DNA from: Brachionus rotundiformis
Lineage: Eukaryota > Rotifera > Eurotatoria > Ploima > Brachionidae
Assembly: GCA_016802295.1 (NCBI GenBank)
Contig: JAESIW010000207.1
Span: 2,472,239-2,536,238 of the forward strand
Length of the DNA stretch: 64,000 bases
Reading direction: 5' to 3'
The notes under the pieces are model-generated. The model saw nothing but the letters and a program-made list of their open reading frames with translations, was not told the DNA's origin and did not search any database. A program made the position numbers and the translations under genes. This document shows, in pieces, positions 10,937-23,408 of this stretch. Position 1 is the stretch's first letter. Each line of letters starts with the position of its first letter.

Positions 10937-13541
10937 TTTTTCATTTGTTATTTTCCATTTTTCAGTATTAAACTTCTCCGAATTGTATTTTAAATATTCT
11001 TTTTGGATAAATTCACTGAAAAATTAATTAAAAATTTTCATCTTTTTACTATTATAAAGTAAATTACTTCAAAAGTTTTAAACAGTCCATATCGTTTATC
11101 ATCATAGGATCAAAATAGCTTATTTTTTTATTTTTTAAATCAATTGCCTTATATGATTAAAAAATAGTTTACATAATGAAATTCATTTAAAAACTTACGG
11201 CTAAGGCCCAATGATCTGTTTTTTGTATGGGAACTAGAACTAGCTCAAATTTAAATAAATTAAAATTCTCATTTAATTCAGCTGTTTCATTAAAACCATA
11301 TTTTAAATTTGGATAAAAACTCAACGGATAAATAAAAACACTATCAGAACAATAAAGTTTAATTAATTTAAGATAAAATTGAATCAAATTAGAATTTAGA
11401 TTTGAGCCAATGTCAAAAGTATCCAAATCTTCCTTGGTCAACTCAAATCCAAATTCGTTTGACACAATGTGATGTTGCCGCTCAATAACTATCTCTTTTT
11501 CTAACTCCAACTCATCCACATATGTGTCATTTAAGCTGACCAAATTAAAACAAGAATCTTTGTCTAAATCTGGACTTTTTTTCAATTTTTTAACCATCTT
11601 AGGCTTTATCAGTTCAAATTTGGAATTTTTTGATTTAGGCTCCGTATCATCTTGTCCATCTACACCAATATTTTCACCATTTACCAAAATATCAATTATT
11701 GATTTACGAGTTTCTGATTGATTGGTCACAGTGACTTTACTAAATGCTTCAGTCAAAATGGACTCATTAATCTCTTCATACTTTTTTATAAAAGAATTAA
11801 CTGTTTCTGAATTTGAAAATAAACTGGACAAATTGTCTAATCTAGTGTACTGATAATTTAGAGTGGGCTCTTGACCACGGCACGTCAACCGAGTCCATAG
11901 AGGTATGGTATGTGAAAAATTTTGTATAAAATTATACAATAATTTGTGAGATTGACGACTGTTTTTGATTCCCTTTTCCTTAGCTTGACTCGAGTCTTGG
12001 ACACACTTTTCGAATATTTTCTCAACAAATTGACCAAAGATAAGATCTGATTTGAATTTAGGGGAAAAATTAACAGGTCCAGGGACAAAATTGGTCCTAT
12101 GTGCACTATAAACAAAGCAGTTCTCTCTTTTTTCATTCTGTGCTAGTTTATCCTTCAAATAGTGGAAAGAATTTTCCACCAATGAGTTAATATTTTTGTT
12201 ATACAAAATGACCATAATTGAGTAAAGAGATTGTTCCAACTCGACCAAATTCTCACTATTTATCAAGCAACTAAAAGCATGCATTCCAAATGTGTAATTG
12301 GTACCAAATGAATAGTATTTTTTCAAAATTTTATCTAGTTGATACAAAAATTGATTTTGGCAAACTCTAATGTAAACTTTATTAAAACCATTTGGCGTGT
12401 TTACCAGCTCGGAATTGAAAAATTTCCCACAATAAGTTTCATATGACTCAAGACCAAATACTTCAAGAACACTTTCGACAACATTCATCGAAAACTCAGT
12501 CACAAAATTAAGAACTTTTGCCTCTGGACTAACTTGTCTATAAAACATGCCCAACCACTGAGTCACACAATCTCTGTTCCAATGTTCAGTACTGAGCATA
12601 CAACTAAGTGGAATAATTGATTTATCTTTGTAAAGACTGAGTTCGTATGGTTTGAAATTTTTTGAGTGAACAGTGGTGGAGATGAGATCTTTGGTAATTT
12701 GGCTAATGAAAAGCATGTTCTCCTGGTCAAATGAGTTAAATATACTGCATTGTTCATAGTTAAAGCAAACTATTGATCCAGGTACATGCTGGATTAAATG
12801 AATATAGCCTTTAAGAGGTTTAGCAGCCGATTTTTCCATATAAAAATCGCGCAAAACAATCAAACTTTGGTAGCAATCTTTGGCTTCGGCAGATATTTTC
12901 TTATACACTGACGTAGACTTGCCTATATAATCCGCATTGCCGGCAATAATGTTCGAACTACACACTCTGTTCAAAAATTCTTTGGTTGGAGTTGAGTTTT
13001 TTAAAATATCTTTTAATTCCTCTCTTGATCTTCCCCTAAAGTGTCTGGCATTGACTTCTGTGCTCGAATGCTTTATTTGACCAGTGTAAAGTACATGCAC
13101 CATTAGTTTATCGTTCATTTTGAGGCAAAATTTAATTGAACAGTCTTCAAAAACGCAGTAGCCAGAGGCAGAAAATAGTTTTTTTTCATTTGACATATTT
13201 TTGGACACTTCACCCATTTGACCATCGTTCATTTTGGCATGCCGCTTCCTAATGCTAGCCTGGTTGACATAGTGATCCTTGAAAGCAAAAACACAATATT
13301 TGTTCGATTGTTTTAGACCTGTAACAAAGTAGTCTTCCCATTCTCCACGCTGGAATCGATGCCCTTTTTGGATCGCCTTTAGCTTTGACCAATCTGACTC
13401 GTCAAGTTGAAATTCGGCCTCGTTCGGAATGCTGACTTCAAAATAGGTCTTGTATTTAGCCGGGCTTTGACTTGCCGGATCGTTTATCTTATCTAATTTG
13501 GTTTTATCTCCAAGATAAAAGGTCATTTTCGGCAATCGAGC
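10937..13541 (-). CDS. Transposase-like protein with C-terminal Ulp1/C48-type protease-like domain (partial)
   Basis: The main exon (11199-13541) encodes about 775 residues. An acceptor-like CAG just upstream suggests an earlier exon; otherwise ATG at 13526 is the first Met. The middle, PIPL-type region IPLSCMLSTEHWNRDCVTQW...FVTEFSMNVVESV resembles DDE transposase-derived proteins of invertebrates, but the expected DxS Asp reads Glu (TEFS), and an expected DATGS-like block reads HVPGS. The C-terminus resembles a SUMO/Ulp1 cysteine protease: PLSFYPNL, then QKTDHWALA with the catalytic His-Trp. It continues in exons 11068-11147 (AIDLKNKKISYFDP, catalytic Asp) and 10937-11015. I cannot find the DCG cysteine box downstream, so the protease is incomplete or dead. 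It is either a domesticated transposon gene or a decaying mobile-element gene. Confidence 0.6.
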
Positions 13542-13559
13542 CTGGATTGAAATTTTGGA

Positions 13560-14171
13560 AGATATAAAATTTTTTTTTGAATATTTTATTTTATTTTTAT
13601 TAAATCAAAATTAACATTTTCTTTAAAAAAATAATTAATTTTTTACCTCAATAATAAATAAAAATTTTATCCTAAAAATTAGTTTTTTTTCTATTAGTTG
13701 TTTTTATATAAAGTTTTTCAAGAATTAATGCAATTTATTCTCTTCAAAAAAATTTTATAAATATATATAAAAAAAGGATTTAAGAATTACATAAAATTAA
13801 TTAATAGTTTATTTTTTTATTGTATTTTAAATATTTGCAAAAATTCAATTTTGAATTTATTTTTAACTCTAATCAAAAGAAAACTAATTTGAAAAATGTT
13901 GGACAATTTGCTAATTAATTTCTAATTTGACCAAAAAAATGTCAATTTGTAACTTCAAAACGAACTTTTGTCAAAGTTACACATTAAAACATCATCAAAC
14001 AAATAAAATAAAATAAAATTAAAAGATTTTTCTCATTAGAACGATTCGTATTTTTATCTTATATATAAAGTCAAACATTTGTTTTTGATTTAGATAGGAA
14101 TATTTATCAATGCTGTTTCTGAGGGAATAAAAAAAATTCTTAAAAAAATTTAGTGTAATTTTTCATTAAAA
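13560..14171. other. Intergenic between divergent genes
   Basis: Very AT-rich spacer that must hold the promoters of the minus-strand transposase-like gene and the plus-strand Ig gene. No coding exon or defined regulatory motif is recognised. Confidence 0.5.
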
Positions 14172-17100
14172 ATGATAGTTATTCAAGTTCTATTCTATTT
14201 TTTATCAAGTAAGCCTACTAATTTTATTTATAAGTATTTATTTTTTATATTTGGCTTTAGTCCTATCAGTAAGCCATTCTGTTCCATTTTGTACACCATG
14301 CCCAAGCAATTGTGACTATGGAACAATTTTGTTGCTAAACAAGATTGAAAAAACTTGCTTCTGTGATTGTGGACCAGATCCTTGTGAGCGAAAGATGTGT
14401 CCAGAGCAGCACATATGCCGAATTCAAGTCAATCCAAATTGTCTAATTGGCTACTGTAATTTGCCAAAAATAGGTGTTTGTGTAACAAGTAATTTTGAAT
14501 TTAAAATAAATTAGGTTTTTTATCTTATCTATTTAAGTGCCACCGCCAAAGATTTTTTTCAAAGAAAAAGTTGTAACTCTTGAATTCGGCTCCAATTTTA
14601 ACATTGAGCCAGTAGTTGAATACAATGGTGGTCCTCGTTTTAAATGGCTCAAAGATGGTAGAGATCTTTTGCCAACAAATGCAGTTTCTTTTGGGCATGT
14701 CATAAGTTTGGTAAATGTAAACAAGTTCAATCAAGGAGTTTATGAACTAGTTTTGAATGATGAATTTGGATACGACTCAGCTAAAATTGAAATTTTAGTC
14801 GAGGATCCAGTGACAACTAGTCAAGTGAATAAAGATGAGATAATCAGTTTGTATATAAACCAAAATGCTGTGGTTGAAATTCAGGAAAATTTTAATTTTA
14901 ATTTAATGTGTCAAGGATCGAATACAGTAATTAATATAAAATGGAATTAAAAAAAAAAGTATAAATATTAGTTTTTTATTTAGGATAAGATTTCTTATTG
15001 GTACCGTGGTACTTTTGAAAACTTTGACCTAATGCTTGAAACTAGTGAGATTCTCAAGATAAGAAATGCTAAATATTCAGATTCTGGTGAATATTCGTGT
15101 AGAATAACCAATGGTGCTACTTCCAGTTTGGTTAAAGTAAGCATTAGTGTCAAAGAATTGCTCCCAACAGTGGCTAGAATAAATTATGAGAAAGAAATTT
15201 ATGTCAATGAAGATTTGAGCATAAATTGTGGTTTGTCTTTTTTGGAAAATTCACCTGTTAAATGGCTCCTAAACGGAGAAGATTCAAGTGAGTTTTATAA
15301 CTTGGAAACAAATGGACATAAGTTGATGATAAAAGATGTTGATTTTGATTTAAATGGAGAAGTTTCTTGTATTAAAAATTTACTTTATGGCAGAATTATA
15401 GAAGAAAAAACTTTGCTGAATGTTGTTGACCCGTATCCGGATGTAGCTGCTGTTAATCAAAGAGTAAAGGTAAATCAAGGTGAATCGGCTCATCTTAAAT
15501 GCAAGGTAGATTGCTTTAAAAAATGTAAAATAACATGGTACGATCCATTTGGTATTATCTTGGATTCAAACGAAGAAGAATATGTTCTTTATAATGTACA
15601 GCCTGTCAATTCTGGCAAATATACTTGCAAGGCTAGTAATGATTTTGGTACTTCACAGGCAATGATCGATCTTATTGTGTATGGATATGAAAAAAATGTC
15701 TCTGTTGAGGTGTCGCCCAGTAATCTAGAATTGTATCCAAATGACCAAGGCTTAGTCGAATGCATAGTCCATAATAATGATGATAATTATATAACCAGTA
15801 TCAAATGGATGCGTGAAGATCAGGAAAAGATACCAGAAAAGTTCAAAACAACTAATAATTTAATGTATATAGAGGCTACTAGTCCAGATGATTCAGGTAT
15901 ATCTAAAATTTTTTAAGCATCATCATTTATATTATTAAATAAATACAAATATCATTTTTTGAATACCTTATTGGAAAAGTAAAGTAAACTTTGGTGAAAT
16001 TTACCAATAATTAAGACGCTTTTACCAATATTTAATAATTATCTGATAATTGTAAAACTATATAAAAGTAATAGTAAAAACTAAAATATCTCTTTTTAAT
16101 TTTAATTAGAAATATGTTAGCAATAAATTTGGTTGATTATCAATTCAAAATTTAAATTCTTTTTATATCAAATTATCTAAAGTCATTTCATCAGATAAGC
16201 TTTTATTCTTAAGATAAAATTTATTCCTTTTTAAATTAAGATCTTCTGCAATTGTATTTTTTGAGTTTTTAATTAAGATTTTAATTATTTAAAGATGATT
16301 GATCTGATTAATAAAAAAAAATATTTAATAGAGTATGAGTAATAATTAATCATAATTTTAAGGCGAATACACATGTGTAGCCAAATCTAAATATGGTAAA
16401 GAATACTACGCAAGTGTTTCCATTAATGTCAAGGAAATGATAACAGATAATTATCCACTTTATATCAGTGTGAAAAACCAGATGGATGATGAATTGGATA
16501 AAGGAAATGAGATAAAATTTGGTTATCAGCTAAAGCTGGAATGCTACAGTGACAGCATTGATACATTAAAAGTGTCATGGCACAAGGAATCTGGCATCAG
16601 TCGTGCCAAAGTCACAAACATCAACAATCAGTTATCAGTTCTGGAGATACCAGCATTCACTTCAATTGATTTGGGCAGATATATCTGTTCAGCATATGAT
16701 ATGAGTGGAATAATGTCTTCAAATAGTGTAGATTTTTCATTCATTGGCGAAACAGGAAATTCAATTGGGTTTAAAATCAATGGTCTTCAGGGCTCTTCAG
16801 GATCCTTTATACAGACACCTTTTAGCAAGCGCGAGCCGCCACGAGCTGTTTTCATAGGAGCCAAAGAAATAACAGTAAACAAAAATGAATGGATCAAAAT
16901 TGAATGTAGTGTTGAGAACAGCGAAAATGTTCAGATTACCAAATTGAATGGAAGATTACCCGAAAATAGCTACCAATACAAAAATGAGTCATACTTTTTA
17001 ATTCTTCCCAATATTCAGAAAGAAGACTCTGGATACTATGAATGCAAAGCAACTAATTCTTACGGAGTGACCAATGATTCCATTCATATAAACGTTGTAG

Positions 17101-18283
17101 AACAGGAAACAAATGATTATGACATTGAGTACAATCAAATTACAGATGAAAATTTGGATGATTATGAGTTTGAAGATGATGAGTTTGTTTTTAGACTTGC
17201 AGCCAAAAAAGAACCAAAAGAAACAAAAGCACCAGAAGCTAAAATCTTAGGTCCAAAGGAGATCATTCTGACTGAAGGTGAATCACTGAAAATAATCTGC
17301 CAGGTCAATTATTCTATTAATGTTGAAATAATTCATTTTGGAGTGGACGATTTCAAGGATAAGGTGACCAAATTAGGAAATATATATTCTCTTGTATTCA
17401 CCAATGTTACCAAAGACCATTCTGGATATTATACATGTACAGCTTTTAATGATAATGGCATTGTAAGAGATCATGTGTATGTAGATATTGTTGCTAAGAA
17501 AAAAGTTGAAAATTGGAATGGTAAGCCAAAAGTTGAAATTGTTGGAGCTAAAAATGTGCTAATCAGTGAAGGCGATAGCCTTAATATTAATTGTAAAGTC
17601 CTGGGTGCCGAAAGGGTTTATTTTAAAAGTGAAAATGACCCAACTCAAAAAATTGAATCGTCTGAAGAAAGTAATGTTTACTCGGCCATTATCAATAATG
17701 TCAGATTGAGTGGTTATTTTATGTGTATTGGCGAAAATGTACATGGTTCAAGAACTGAATATGTTTATGTGACGGTGAAATCCAGGCAGAATTTAATGGA
17801 GGAACCGACTATGATTACATCAACTGGAAAGCCTTCTATGCAAAATTTAAAATTTAGCCGAAAAGTTGCCAAAAGTTGGACAGAAATTCCCAGAGTGGAA
17901 ATATTGGGTCAAAAAAAGATTGAAAAAACAAAAGGTAGTCTATCAGGCATTATTTATTATTTTTACTAAATTCTTTAGGTTCTTCGTACGAGGTTGTGTG
18001 TGAGGTAAAAGGCGGAAGAGAAATTGAATTTAGAAGTTATTATGAAACATGGCCTGATGAGTTTGAGACAGAAAATTTTGGGGATATTTATAAATTAAAG
18101 TTTTTTAATTTTCATTTTTTGATCTAGTTCTGAATTTAATTTCTTCCATTGAAAAGATTAAAAAATTTGAAAGAAGAAGACTCCGGATTTTACCAATGCT
18201 TTGCCAATAATGACGTAGGTCATTCATTTGATTACGTTCAAATAATAGTAAATGGGAATGAGGACAATAATATTGATTTTTAA
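14172..18283 (+). CDS. Secreted multi-immunoglobulin-domain protein
   Basis: Seven exons join in frame (14172-14208, 14261-14488, 14538-14926, 14984-15896, 16363-17934, 17979-18099, 18157-18283), giving 1128 residues. Exon 1 plus the start of exon 2 gives a hydrophobic signal peptide. A Cys-rich module follows (CTPCPSNC, CFCDCGPDPCERKMC, IGYCNLPKIGVC) of unclear family. At least eight Ig-like (I-set) domains come next, recognisable from the F-strand signature DSGxYxC: DSGEYSC, NSGKYTC, DSGEYTC, LGRYIC, DSGYYEC, HSGYYTC, LSGYFMC and DSGFYQC. An acidic spacer with ENLDDYEFEDDE lies between two Ig domains. There is no transmembrane segment, so it is probably extracellular (hemicentin/papilin-like in style, inferred). 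The donor for exon 3 is taken at ACA|GTAATT because reading on hits a stop. Confidence 0.85.
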
Positions 18284-18746
18284 TTAGTTTGTATTTTATT
18301 TTAATTAAAAATAAAATTTTAAAAATTGTCTATTATTCTACTTATCAAAAGTGATAATTAAGCTTAACTTAAGAGATAATAAATTTGTTAATTAGAACAA
18401 AAACCATCTAAATTCTTGATTATCATGTCTATTTTATCTCGATAAATTTAGTGTAAAAAAATCTGCATATTTCTTTAGATTAATTAAAAGCAAGATCAAA
18501 TTTCTGATTAAAATTAGTTATTTTTTAAATTTTAAATTAAAAATGAATATTGAATTTAATTAAAACCATTATCAACTAAAAAACTTTATTCAATTTTTCA
18601 GTTCCTATCATATTTGATAACAACCAATTATTTAAAAAAACAAACAAATCAAGATGCTTTATCATTTTTAAATTTTATTTTCATTATAAAAATAGAAAAG
18701 CTATCTTATTTTCTTATTTATATTTACAAGAATTAAGAAAATTAAT
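18284..18746. other. 3' intergenic spacer between convergent genes
   Basis: AT-rich spacer between the 3' ends of the Ig gene and the EF-hand gene. Nothing beyond untranslated and polyadenylation sequence is expected or seen. Confidence 0.5.
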
Positions 18747-19399
18747 TTAGTAGTGTTTGTGTCCGCCCATACCTTTCATAGTTCCAATGGCACCTAGTGC
18801 TTCGCTAATCTCGAGTCTACCATTTCGGTTTTTATCAAATTTTCTAAATGTACTTCTGGCAATCGATTCTCCCAAAGAACCGAGGCCAATTTGTCTTGCA
18901 GCAATTACGAAATCTACCAAAAATTATTCATTCAAAATTTTTCAATCAATTAAAAAAAAATACCATTTTCAGTTATATTTCCGTCTCCATCGCGGTCAAA
19001 GACCTTAAGAATGTTCATCGAATGTCCATGATTTCCTTGAGGCAGATGACCATATCCACTTGTCGGAGGAACACCTGGTGCATATCCTGGTCCTGGAGGA
19101 GGTCCATATCCACTTGTTGGAGGAAAACCTGGTGCATGCCCTGGTCCTGGAGGAGGCCCATATCCACCATAGCCATGCTCATAGCTTTGGGGCATGAATC
19201 CTTGCGGTCCATATCCAGGCGCTCCGTAGTTTTGTGCCCCGTAGCCCATTGGTCCGTAGTTTTGGAATGCATTACCTGAATCCATGTTATATCCTGGTTG
19301 CTGATTGTAATTAGGATAATCTCCGCTGTTCTGATGATGACTGTTGCCATTCATAGAATTTTTTAGAATTTTTTTTCCCATATTCATTAGATGATCCAT
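18747..19399 (-). CDS. Gly/Pro/Tyr-rich protein with C-terminal EF-hand pair
   Basis: Two exons (18964-19399 and 18747-18913) encode 200 residues. Residues ~20-125 are a low-complexity Gly/Pro/Tyr/Gln region with imperfect repeats such as GYGPPPGPGYAPG, as in penta-EF-hand and annexin-type N-termini. Residues ~128-200 hold two EF-hand calcium loops. The first is DRDGDGNITEND, split by the 50-nt intron (G|AT completes the last Asp). The second is DKNRNGRLEISE. The end is Gly/His-rich (MGGHKHY). There is no signal peptide or membrane segment. It is probably a cytosolic Ca2+ sensor that binds membranes or partners through the Gly/Pro region (inferred). It cannot be assigned to a named subfamily. 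Confidence 0.8.
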
Positions 19400-19843
19400 T
19401 TTTGAAAGATTTTTTGATAAAATGTCTCCTTATATGATAACGAAATTACGAAATTTAAATTTTATTTTTTTATGTAATTGTTGATTCAGTATTTATAGCT
19501 TAAGACGTCAATGTATAATATATTATAATTTATGATGGTTCTGGGTACCTAAATTCCTTTTCTAATTCACTCAATAATTATTTAGAAAATAAACTTAAAA
19601 AAAATTTTAATGAATAAAATTAGGAATTTAAATTTATTGAATAGAAAAAAAATTAATTTTGAAAATATTTATCTTTTTTGTTCTTTAAGACTTAATATTT
19701 CATATATTACCAATTGTTGTAAGCTTATTTGACTAAGAGTAAAAAATTGAAAAAAAGGTAAAGATAAATTATCATAAAATAAATAATCTAAAAAAATAAA
19801 GATTAATAATCAAAAAAATAATTTATTTCATTCAAATTATATT

Positions 19844-21493
19844 TTAAATTCTTTGCAATTTTATTCCTAACTTTTTATCTGAATATTCATCATCAAAGAT
19901 ATTATTCATTAAGACTTCTTTTGCTTCATCTGATAGAGGAATTTTGTGCTCAATTAGTTCATTAAAATGATAGTAAATCGACCACTAGAGATAAAAAATT
20001 TAGGTTAAGTTTTAAAATTTTTTTAATTACCTGAACAGAACTGAAATCTGTATGTAAAAAATAACATCCAAATTTATTTTTAAACCATTTTGACAATTCA
20101 GAATTAACAAACATTTTACGATCAAGATACTCAAAAAAATCACAATTTTCAATACTTAGAAAGACCAATTTTTCCAAATGGCATAAATCTGTATCATTCA
20201 AATTTTTATATGACTGATGACCTATAGATATGGACAGAGCCAATAAATCTTTTTGCCAAACCAACTTATTTTTGTCAAAATCTTTTAGATTTAAAATACC
20301 CAGATAACTGAGATTTAGATGCTTAAAAGCTGGTATTGTCTCTGACGTGATGGTCAAATACTTTAGCTTTGGCAAATTCAACTCTTCGTACTCAATAGGG
20401 CACGAATTCTTATAAAGATACAATACCTCAAGATTTTCCAAAGTGTTTAATGAATCTGTATTAAAAAAGCCTTCAATTGTCGAAAAATGTAAATTTAAAT
20501 AGACCAAACTTTTAAAATTATTAAATAAATTATCATCTAACAAAGTTAAATTAGAAATGTAAACAGTCAAAGATAACAAATTTTTAAATTTAATTAAATT
20601 GGAAAGCTTTACATAACAAAAATGAATGGTCAAATATTCTAAATTGTTATATTTTTCTAGATTTAATAAACCTAATTCAGACTCAAAAAAAATTAATTTT
20701 TTTAGACTTAATAAATTATTATTTGTCAAATAAAAAGACTGGTTTAATAATCTAGTTAGAATCAATTCATTGAGGTTATCAAGTCCATGAAAGCAATCTG
20801 GTTCGAAAGTGGTTTCAGTCATGGCTGTTATGTGAAGAGTTTTTAATTTATTTAAAATAGAAAAAGACTTGTTTGGAATAATGCCATCAATTTCAATAGA
20901 TAAAGCTACCAATTTATCAATAAATATCCAGTCTTGTAAAATCGCAAAGCCATCTTTGCTCATTGGCTTTGAAATGCACAATTTTAAACTTTGAATCACA
21001 TTATTTTCAATTTTGGTCAAATCGATAACTTCACTTTTCCCATCCGAACTGGACAAAATTTCTATAATTACTTTTTCTAATTGATTACTGAACGAAAGAT
21101 CTATTTGGGTTGAACATTTACTTAAATAAAATTTTACCAATGTTTATCGCTAAATAATATTTACTTGAGTTTATCACGGACCGTCTTGGTCACATATTTA
21201 TTGGTGACTAGAAATTGACCAAAGTTTTGGTCATTTCGATTGAGCAAAAAAATAAACTTTGGACCAAAGTTTTCTTCATGGTTGACAAATGGCTTTTTAG
21301 ATTGTAAAAAGTTCAAATTTAGTAGCAAAACTTCATCTATTTTTTGTAGAATATTTTGCCGAGTCGAGCTGATCTTCAGTTGTTCAAATTCACTACAATC
21401 TACGCTCAGTAATCTCTCAGCTGATATATCTACATTATTTTTTAATTCTTCATAATAATCAATTATTATGTTCATCAGTAGAATTTTATTCAA
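19844..21493 (-). CDS. Leucine-rich-repeat protein
   Basis: Three exons (21165-21493, 20031-21120, 19844-19984) join in frame to 519 residues. I placed intron 1 (44 nt) between CTCAA|GTAAAT and TTTAAG|T, which links the two frames without a stop. Residues 1-110 are helical and charged with no named domain. Residues ~125-470 are irregular leucine-rich repeats (LDNLNELILTRL, YNNLEYLTIHFCYVKLSNL, FKSLVYLNLHFSTIEG, LENLEVLYLYKN, LPKLKYLTITS). The C-terminal exon is acidic (LSDEAKEVLMNNIFDDEYSD). No signal peptide or membrane helix is obvious, so an intracellular, possibly adaptor, role is likely. The function is unknown. Confidence 0.75.
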
Positions 21494-23408
21494 TTTAAAA
21501 CCAAAAGTTTTAAACTTAAAACAATTTAATGTCGTGTTACTATGGAACTAATATTAAATTATATAAAAACTAAAATTATGTTTAAATGTAGCAAATAAAA
21601 AATTTTATTATTTAATTTTTCCCAAACAAGACAGAACATATCAATGAACACTTTTAAGTGTTTTTTTATCTATTTTATTTTGATGTACTCTTATTCAGTT
21701 TGAAAAAAAATTAAACATCATTTAAACTTATTTAAAAAATTAATTATTAGAAAAAAACTAACATTTTTTCTTTGACTTTATTAATTTGAAAGATTTAAAA
21801 TAATAGAAAATTAAATAAAATAAAAAATTTAATTTTTATAAGTGGGCTGATATAAAAATATGTTGTACCTGTATTGTTCAAAAAATTAAAAGATTTTTAC
21901 ATTTCTATTTTGTATTCTTATTTTATTCAAAACTACCTTTTTAACTTAATTTTAAAAATATTTATTTGAATTCTCTGTGTCCTTGATAAATAATTTTGTT
22001 AATTAATTCGAAATAAGAATTTTCGATTAGTATTTAAATTTTAATTTAATTAAAACAAAATAAAGTGTTAGTAAACATATATGAGATAATGATAGTTTTA
22101 GTAAATGAATGAATTGAATTATTTTTAAGTTTAATAAAGAAAATAACTATCTATCGAAAGGTAAATAAATTGGACCTTACCAGAGTCACTTAAAATCATT
22201 ACAGAAAAACAATCCTATTAAACTTTCGAAAGATAGTGTCCAAAACAGATTGATAATTTACCAAAAAAATAGGAAATATGAGCCAGAATTAGTTTTTTAT
22301 CATGAAAGTGAAAAAAATAGCTGGAAAACTGAACACCAAGTCTGTTTTTCTTTGGTGGATTTCTCGAATGGAAACAAAACTTCCTGTCTAAGAGATCTAA
22401 ATTTCAGATAAAGGTTCGTATTAATCGTATTAATTTACCACAAGATTTTTTCTTGCACCGCTAGACTTTGGTTGTTCATTTTCATAATGAGAGTTTAATA
22501 AAGTTATTTGCTGATGATGGTAAAATTAGGTTTTTTTATCAAATATCGATTAAAAAAACAAAAACATTGTATTAAATTATCCTTTTTATTTGTCTGAAAA
22601 GAAACCATGTTTTGGACACTTAAGAAATGTGTACATCAAAGAAAAACAATCCATCTATGGTAAATGTAAATACCATCTTTTGAAACAATATATTTTTTTG
22701 GTTGAAATTATTTAATGTATTCATGATTCAAATGGCTTTTAATTAGTAAAAAATTGATTAATTTCTATTAAAAGTATACTTTGTTTCAATGCAAACTCAT
22801 TTTATCCTATGAAATATTATTTAATTTTGTAAAGTTTAAGATATCTTTAATGTCTAAATGATTACTTAAGTCAATTATCATAATTGAAATGACATTTTGA
22901 CTATTGTAGTTTCAATTAAGAAAAAAAATTTTTAAAAAAATGTCAAATTTTTTTTACAAATTAAAACAAAAAATTAAAATACGCCTGATTTTTTAAATAA
23001 CACCCTTTTTAATCTAATTTATACTTATTAAGATTAGATTTTTTACTTTAAAGCTAAAAGGGCTTTGGAAAATCACGAAACTCAACATTCTCTAAATACC
23101 ACTTCAACATTACATGTCACAAATGATGATAAATAAACAGTAAAAAGCACTTTCCTACTTTAAATTGATTCAGATTACTCATAAGTGTCTAGGTGTAGGA
23201 CGAAATCATCTAATGAATTTATCTTTTTGTTCCAAACGCCCTAGCAATCAAAAAAAAAAAAATGTTATCTCAGCTGTATCTTGTTTCGATTGCTCTTTTC
23301 CTCCCATCTAAATTTTATCTTTTACATCTATTTAAAACATTTTTTTCTGAATAAATACCAAGCGTTCTCTGATAAAAATTACATTATTATTTAAAAATTA
23401 ATTTAGAG
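21494..23408. other. Long AT-rich intergenic region
   Basis: I see no supportable exon, RNA gene or bounded repeat. The region includes the promoters of the divergent LRR gene (minus) and Kunitz gene (plus). Short related words occur twice near 22155 and 22225 (CTTTCGAAAGATAGTGTCC-like and ATCTATCGAAAGG) but do not form a clear element. Confidence 0.5.
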
